A DNA stretch of 64,000 bases from Aquatica leii. Lineage: Eukaryota; Arthropoda; Insecta; Coleoptera; Lampyridae. The DNA is taken from the NCBI GenBank assembly GCA_035610365.1, contig CM069439.1, forward strand, positions 24,937,533 through 25,001,532, read 5' to 3'. Below, one piece after another: positions 59,370 to 64,000 of this stretch. A program made the position numbers and the translations under genes. A model generated the notes under the pieces. The model was not told where the DNA came from, did no database searches, and saw only the letters and a list, made by a program, of their open reading frames with translations. Every line of letters starts with the position of its first letter. The stretch's first letter is position 1.

Positions 59370-59760
59370 TTGAACTTAGTCATCAAAGACATAACTCCCA
59401 TTTGCTATCTGTTTATTACCAAACATTTGACGTTAAACATCTTTCACAGTTCTTGAACTGTGTGGAGGGGCCATGTCTTGTTAAAACCACAAATTACGCC
59501 GAACAGCTACTGGTGCATCAACCAGCAATTCATTTAGCAGAAAATTTCTGTATTTATTAAGTGTAACAGTTTCTTCATGAAGGTAAAGATCCGAAGCATT
59601 ATCATTCACAACACCGAACTATACGTTAATAAGAAAATCTAATTTGAAATTTGCATGACCGTTTTTCTCTATGATTTCTATTATCCCAATAGATACTTTT
59701 TGTCTCTGTCATATAGTTCTTGTACTACTTTAATTTTGGAGCCATTTTATGTGTTCTTAG
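59370..59760 (-). pseudogene. second mariner-like transposase fragment
   Basis: Minus strand: DLYLHEETVTLNKYRNFLLN, ELLVDAPVAVRRNLWF, a stop where Gln is usual, then QDMAPPHSSRTVKDV and MFGNKQIANGS. This is the central region around the second catalytic Asp (family QQDGAPPH), which is kept here. The N-terminal domain and the third Asp are missing. Unrelated in detail to the copy at 12628-13713. Confidence 0.7.
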
Positions 59761-59844
59761 GATAGTAAATATCTTGTAATAGCTAAACTCTAAATCGACC
59801 ACTGCTTCGCAAATGTAAATTCAGGTTCTCTCATTTTAATCCTA

Positions 59845-61517
59845 TAAAATCTCTATAAGTGAGAAACAAAAATCTCTATAAGAGAAAGTCGTTTTTCACT
59901 CATGAACCTCTATAACTGATACTGCTACTAGCCTGTACCTCTACAAGCGACAGTGAAACGTATTTAACATCTGCTATTTATGACTTATTCGTAAATTTTG
60001 TGGAACTAACCACAGACTTATTTGCCGAACTTACTACTGTTGATAAGTATCAATTGAAACGATAGGTTCGACACGTACTCATAATGTTAAAACTAAAAAT
60101 TAAAATGTTGTCTCAGAGTGAGTTTGGTTTACAAAAATCTACCTTTTATAAAATTATAAAATTGAAAAGTGTTTTTTAGAATAGATAAAACAAATCCTCG
60201 ATAAGAACAATTCCATAGATGGACTTTGTTCAAACAAACGTCTAAAAGCTTTGTTACAAAATTGAGAATTGAGAGTTTTTCAACTAGTAATGGCTGGTTA
60301 GAGAATTTTAAAAAGCGTCATGATTAAGCTTTCAAAAAAACAGCCGGGAAAAGTAAATTTGTCAACTAAGGCGTGTGCAACCAATGTATGAAGATCTGCC
60401 AAATCTTCTAAAAGGGGGAAATTTACAACGCAGAAGAAACTGCTTTGTTCTCTAAGTGTCTTCCGTCTTTCTCTTTTCATCATCGGGAAATCAAAGCAAC
60501 CTAGATGTTTTAAAGGTGTTCAGACGCTACCTGCTGATTATGCTAGAAGTACAAAAGCTTGGATGACGAAGATATTATTTAAAGATTGATTGAAAAAAGT
60601 GAATGCAGTTTCCATTGACAACTGTACTGCTCATACGGACTTGTAAAATGTAAAAGTCGTGTTCTTGTCTGCCAATACCACCAGTAAACTTTAACGTTTA
60701 GATGAAGGTATCATACACATTCAAACGCTTTTATCGCAGAGTAGTTGTTAAATATGTTCTTAGGTTCCTGGAAGAAAACAATAACCTTGAGATTAACGTA
60801 CTTCTAGCAAAAAAAGCATGGTACACAGTAAGTGACGTTACTATCAAAAACTGCTTCGACAAAGCTAAGTTTTTGATCAGTACAGATAAACCAGAGGAAA
60901 TGAGGTTAAAGTTGGATCTAGCAACAAAGAATGGGTCAAGCTTGTGACTCAAGAAACTACTAACAATATGATAAAGCTAACCTTTGAAGACTTTGTACAA
61001 CTTGACGACGACGTGGCTACCGTCGGAGAATACGCTGATCACGATATAGTTCAGCATTATGTGAGCACGAATGCTGACGGAAATAGCCGATCACAGATTT
61101 TGAATATAGAAATAGAAAACATCCTAAAGAACCAAGAAGCTTTAAATGTTATGGAGACGCTTCACAAGATTTTTGAATACTTAAAAGTAGTTGATAAAAC
61201 AATATGTGATAAAATTTCAAAACTGGAAAAGACACACAAAATGTAAAAACAGAAACGCAGAAGAAATTAACGGATTTCAGTAAATGTTAGTGTAAGATTC
61301 TTTTTGCGAGCATTTATGTCAGATTTTAATGAATAATATGTACCTATCCAATACATATGTATGTTTATTACTACATATTCGCTGTATTTTTTATATACTT
61401 TTATAAATGAGAAAGGCCACTCCTGTACCTCTATAAGCTAGAAACTCGGATTCGTGAGAAACCTCCATGAGCGAAAAAAGATCGCGGATCCTTGAACTCT
61501 CGCTTGTCTAGGTTCGA
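59845..61517 (+). mobile_element. pogo/Tigger-like DNA transposon
   Basis: Imperfect inverted ends: AAAATCTCTATAAGTGAGA at the left and TCGAACCTAGACAAGCGAGA as the reverse complement of the right. Repeated CCTCTATAAG/GCGAG motifs lie in the first and last ~110 bases. ACCTCTATAAGnGA-type termini are characteristic of pogo/Tigger elements, whose transposase is encoded inside. The exact ends are uncertain by a few bases. Confidence 0.65.
60030..61246 (+). pseudogene. pogo/Tigger transposase (CENP-B-like HTH and DDE domain)
   Basis: SEFGLQKSTFYKIIKL (~60120) is the N-terminal HTH. NGWLENFKKRH (~60290) is the CENP-B-type DNA-binding end. IYNAEETALFSKCLP (~60425) replaces the usual first catalytic Asp (NADET) with Glu. 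CFKGVQTLPADYARSTKAWM and AVSIDNCTAHTDL hold the second Asp. LDEGIIHTFKRFYRRVVVKY follows, then an open piece ending at 60947. An overlapping frame from 60944 (LTFEDFVQLDDDVATVGEYA) is the acidic C-terminus. Multiple stops before 60700 and the frameshift at 60945 make it inactive. Confidence 0.8.
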
Positions 61518-61732
61518 CGGTACCGCAAAACAAAAATTTTATTGTTCATTGATTTTATTGTGACAGTAAAAATTACCAATATTAAATAATAATTAACTTG
61601 GTACAAACAATGCTCGTGTTGTGACAAATAATTGACAACTATCTTTCATTTGTCTACTATGTTATTTTGAGATTTTTATTAGCATTTATCAGAATAAAAA
61701 ACAATTATTTAAAAAAAATATTTTTGAGGTGC
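61518..61732. other. non-coding spacer
   Basis: AT-rich; may contain the left end of the piggyBac element that follows. Confidence 0.4.
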
Positions 61733-61766
61733 CGATTACCAAGTGGGGTCAGATTTGACCCCAAGT
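61733..61766 (+). repeat. piggyBac subterminal palindromic repeat, left
   Basis: CGATTACCAAGTGGGGTC then AGATTTGACCCCAAG: GGGGTC and GACCCC face each other. The same block recurs at 63806-63838 in direct orientation. Confidence 0.6.
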
Positions 61767-61881
61767 TTTTTTTCTTATTTTGTAAAGAAAAACCGATTAA
61801 TTTGTAATGGTAACTTTTATTAAAATTTTAAATTAACATTAGATTTCATATAAACTAATAAAAATAAAATGTAAACATAAA

Positions 61882-63610
61882 TTAGTGCGGGCAACAACTA
61901 TTACATATTATTGTAGTTTTTTTCTGGCAATGTTGTTTACATACAAAGAGTTTGCACTTTTCACATGTTTCCAAAGTTTTTTTCTCATTTGCTCTTGGAC
62001 ATATCTTACAACGACCTCTTTTTGGTTATGTGTCTGCCAAAACCATTGCTATTGCATTCTGCACATGTCTTGGTAATCCTTGAAGTGTACGTTTTTTGAT
62101 ATGTGGTATTACAAATTTAAACCCAAGTTTTTGCAAAAATAATCTCCTTTGGGATATTTTTCCTTTTTCAAAATTTCCAAATTTCGTAGTGTATAGAATA
62201 AATGCATTCATGGCAGCAATATCAAAGAAATTAAAAAATAGAACAAAAGGTCGGCGATTTGTATTTCTTCTGCATGAGTATTCCTTCACTATTTTATCGA
62301 CGCTGTCCACAGCTCCTTTGCAGCTATTATAGTCCAAGATAACTTGCGGTTTGTAACTGAGGTCTTCTCCGGACAATTCCAAATCTTGGTGTTGCGTTGA
62401 AAGTAGCATAACGCTTCTATATTTTTTAGGTACGTAAGATAAAATTGTGTCTTCTCCATATAGAATTTCGCTTGAGTATTCTGCTCGATTTCTTATTGGC
62501 AAAAATTCTTTTGGTATTTCTCTACGTGTTTTACGAATTGTTTCGGTCAAGGTTTTTGATTGCTGCAGTAGCTCCTTTGCCAAGTACATAGACGTAAAAA
62601 AATTATTTGTGGTAATACCATAACCCTCTCTCAAACCCTCAACCAAATTCAAAACTACCCGCTTCCCTAGAAATGAAATTTTATACTCGTGCATAAAACG
62701 ATAAAATTGTGTTTTACCTTGTTCCCGTTCTGGAGCGTTGTCTACCATTCCAGTATATATTTGGAAATTTCAGCAATATCTATTATTAACACCGCATAAA
62801 GCCCAGATTTAAATTTTGTATTTATCTGGCTTCGACTTCATATACACTCGAAAGGGACATTTTCCACGGAAAAGAACAAGTTGTTCATCAATACGTACTT
62901 CAGCATTAGGGTTATTCGATTTTTTGCAATTTGCAGCGAGAATATCGTGAATGTTACGAATAGCTGCTAATTTATCTGTTGCCCGTCGTTCTTCTTGGGT
63001 GCCCATATTGTCAAATGTATTTCAAAAGGTCTCTCATTCTATTACGAGACATTGCAGCACAAAAAATTGGTCTATGGAGAGACATGTATTTCGTACTCCA
63101 CAGCTCCAATATTGGTTCTTGGTGTGCTTTCGAATCACCAGCTAGAAGCAGTAATCCAAAAAATGCATGTAACTCATCCGCATCGACTGACTTCCACGTA
63201 TCGCCTACAATTCTTCTAGCTCGAATGTTTGTTTCTCTAAGTATTATCTCCATAACGTTTTCCGAGATAAATAAATGGAAAGCATCTAGGCATGTTGAAA
63301 TATGTTCACTGAATTTTGTTAATCCTGTCGGTGTTTTTAAAATATTTCGCTGATTTCGTCTTCTAACATGAGGCTTATCTTTTTTCCATATGGAACCATC
63401 TTTACCCACCAGTATAACTTTATCATTGGGCGAATTATCATCACTGTCATCGTCTTCAGAACTTTCAATCGGGTTTACATCAGATACACTTACTTTTTCA
63501 AATTCGGCATCATTATCGTCAGATAAAATTTCAGCTTCAATTTCATTCAGTAAATTAATATTGCTAGCTATTTCTTCCACTTCACGCTGAGACAAATATT
63601 TTCTAGCCAT
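61882..63610 (-). pseudogene. piggyBac transposase, nearly full length
   Basis: ATG at 63610 (MARKYLSQREVEEIASNINL), an acidic N-terminus, then KVILVGKDGSIWKKDKP. A frameshift near 63010 leads to AEVRIDEQLVLFRGKCPFRV (first catalytic Asp). Stops at 62809-62811 and ~62770 precede the long open stretch 62748-62026. That stretch has YGITTNNFFTSMYLAKELLQ, where the second Asp is Asn, and KGAVDSVDKIVKEYSCRRNT (third Asp), then FFDIAAMNAFILYTTKFGNF. One stop at 62026 precedes the C-terminal cysteine finger CKICPRANEKKTLETCEKC…VCKQHCQ ending at 61882. Four simple lesions plus the Asp loss inactivate an otherwise complete gene. Confidence 0.85.
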
Positions 63611-63805
63611 AATTCAACAACAACTATTTCCAATCAAATGTAATAACACAGCAGGCACACTTTTCAACTGATTCGAACAAACTCACCGAATGTAATGACT
63701 AAAGACGGAATGGTAGTAATCATAATTCAGACAAATAACACGTTGAAACAAGCAGATTTGATGACAAATGCAGACAAAATATTAGAATTACTTTTTAGAA
63801 CGTCG

Positions 63806-63838
63806 GTTACCAAGTGGGGTCCAATAGGACCCCAACGA
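63806..63838 (+). repeat. piggyBac subterminal palindromic repeat, right
   Basis: CGGTTACCAAGTGGGGTCC then AATAGGACCCCAACG, the direct counterpart of 61733-61766. Confidence 0.6.
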
Positions 63839-64000
63839 CAATATTTTTTTTACGTCGAAAAACAAATAACAATTAAAAAATTTGTTATATATTATTAAAC
63901 ATTGTTGAAAGAAACTCAGCTAAAAAAATATTGGGACAGTTGTAAAAAAAACTTAAGAAAAGACAACAAAAACAACACGTTTAGGGTCAAAAAAACCCCA

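Larger units (their letters stand above)
61733..64000 (-). mobile_element. piggyBac element, right end beyond the window
   Basis: A transposase pseudogene on the minus strand is flanked by matching palindromic subterminal repeats (61733-61766, 63806-63838). A third related block, GGGTCAAAAAAACCCCA, occupies the last bases of the window. I did not find the terminal TTAA on either side. The right one is probably just outside. Confidence 0.65.

Noticed and set aside
60298-60483. Minus-strand frame within the pogo/Tigger element
   Set aside because: Antisense to recognisable transposase sequence.

Overview
The window is AT-rich eukaryotic DNA with an arthropod, almost certainly insect, character. 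The evidence is the set of element types: piggyBac, mariner (DUF4817-type N-terminus), pogo/Tigger, Jockey/CR1 and I-like LINEs, BEL/Pao and Ty3-type LTR elements, Penelope-like elements, and a spliced gene with GT-AG introns. I cannot fix the order or species. I found no convincing host housekeeping gene, tRNA or rRNA. The window is a repeat-dense intergenic region whose gene content is almost entirely mobile DNA in many stages of decay.

Layout. 1-842: end of an LTR retrotransposon (gag start, primer site, LTR). 1183-4761: an apparently intact 3.6-kb DNA transposon with 34-bp terminal inverted repeats and a three-exon gene for a 771-aa protein of the insect DUF7869-like family. 6996-8288: a decayed gene of a second lineage of that family. 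9956-10175: a 42-bp minisatellite. 10207-11426 and 42499-43400: two arrays of a ~344-bp repeat carrying type I hammerhead ribozyme motifs. 12463-13845: a mariner-like element with ~90-bp TIRs. 15930-18890: a LINE with RNase H. 19992-20740: internally deleted piggyBac. 21486-21646: a MITE. 23720-27020: a decayed two-ORF LINE. 30060-30813: a Penelope-like (GIY-YIG) fragment. 30814-32105: a 1.3-kb element with 14-bp TIRs holding a possible 46-aa spliced mini-gene. 32333-33725: piggyBac remnant. 33735-36010: 5' part of a LINE. 38290-41480: BEL/Pao remnant.

44785-51448 is a four-level nest. A Jockey LINE (+) is split at a TTAA by a piggyBac (-). The piggyBac is entered by a Jockey/CR1-like LINE (-). 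That LINE is entered by a Penelope-like element with an inverted pseudo-LTR pair, a 34-bp tail and a 13-bp target duplication. Further on are a 1.7-kb TIR element with internal repeats (55294-57025), a BEL/Pao integrase fragment, an unassigned repeat-type ORF fragment, a mariner fragment, a pogo/Tigger element (59845-61517) and a nearly full-length piggyBac pseudogene (61882-63610).

The most notable system is the pair of hammerhead-ribozyme arrays. They look like animal retrozymes and share the window with two Penelope-like elements, the retroelement class known to carry related ribozymes and proposed to mobilise retrozymes. The second most notable is the intact DUF7869-type gene between TIRs, which suggests a self-mobile DNA transposon whose transposase is poorly characterised. 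All reading is by eye, so element boundaries not defined by TIRs or target duplications are approximate.
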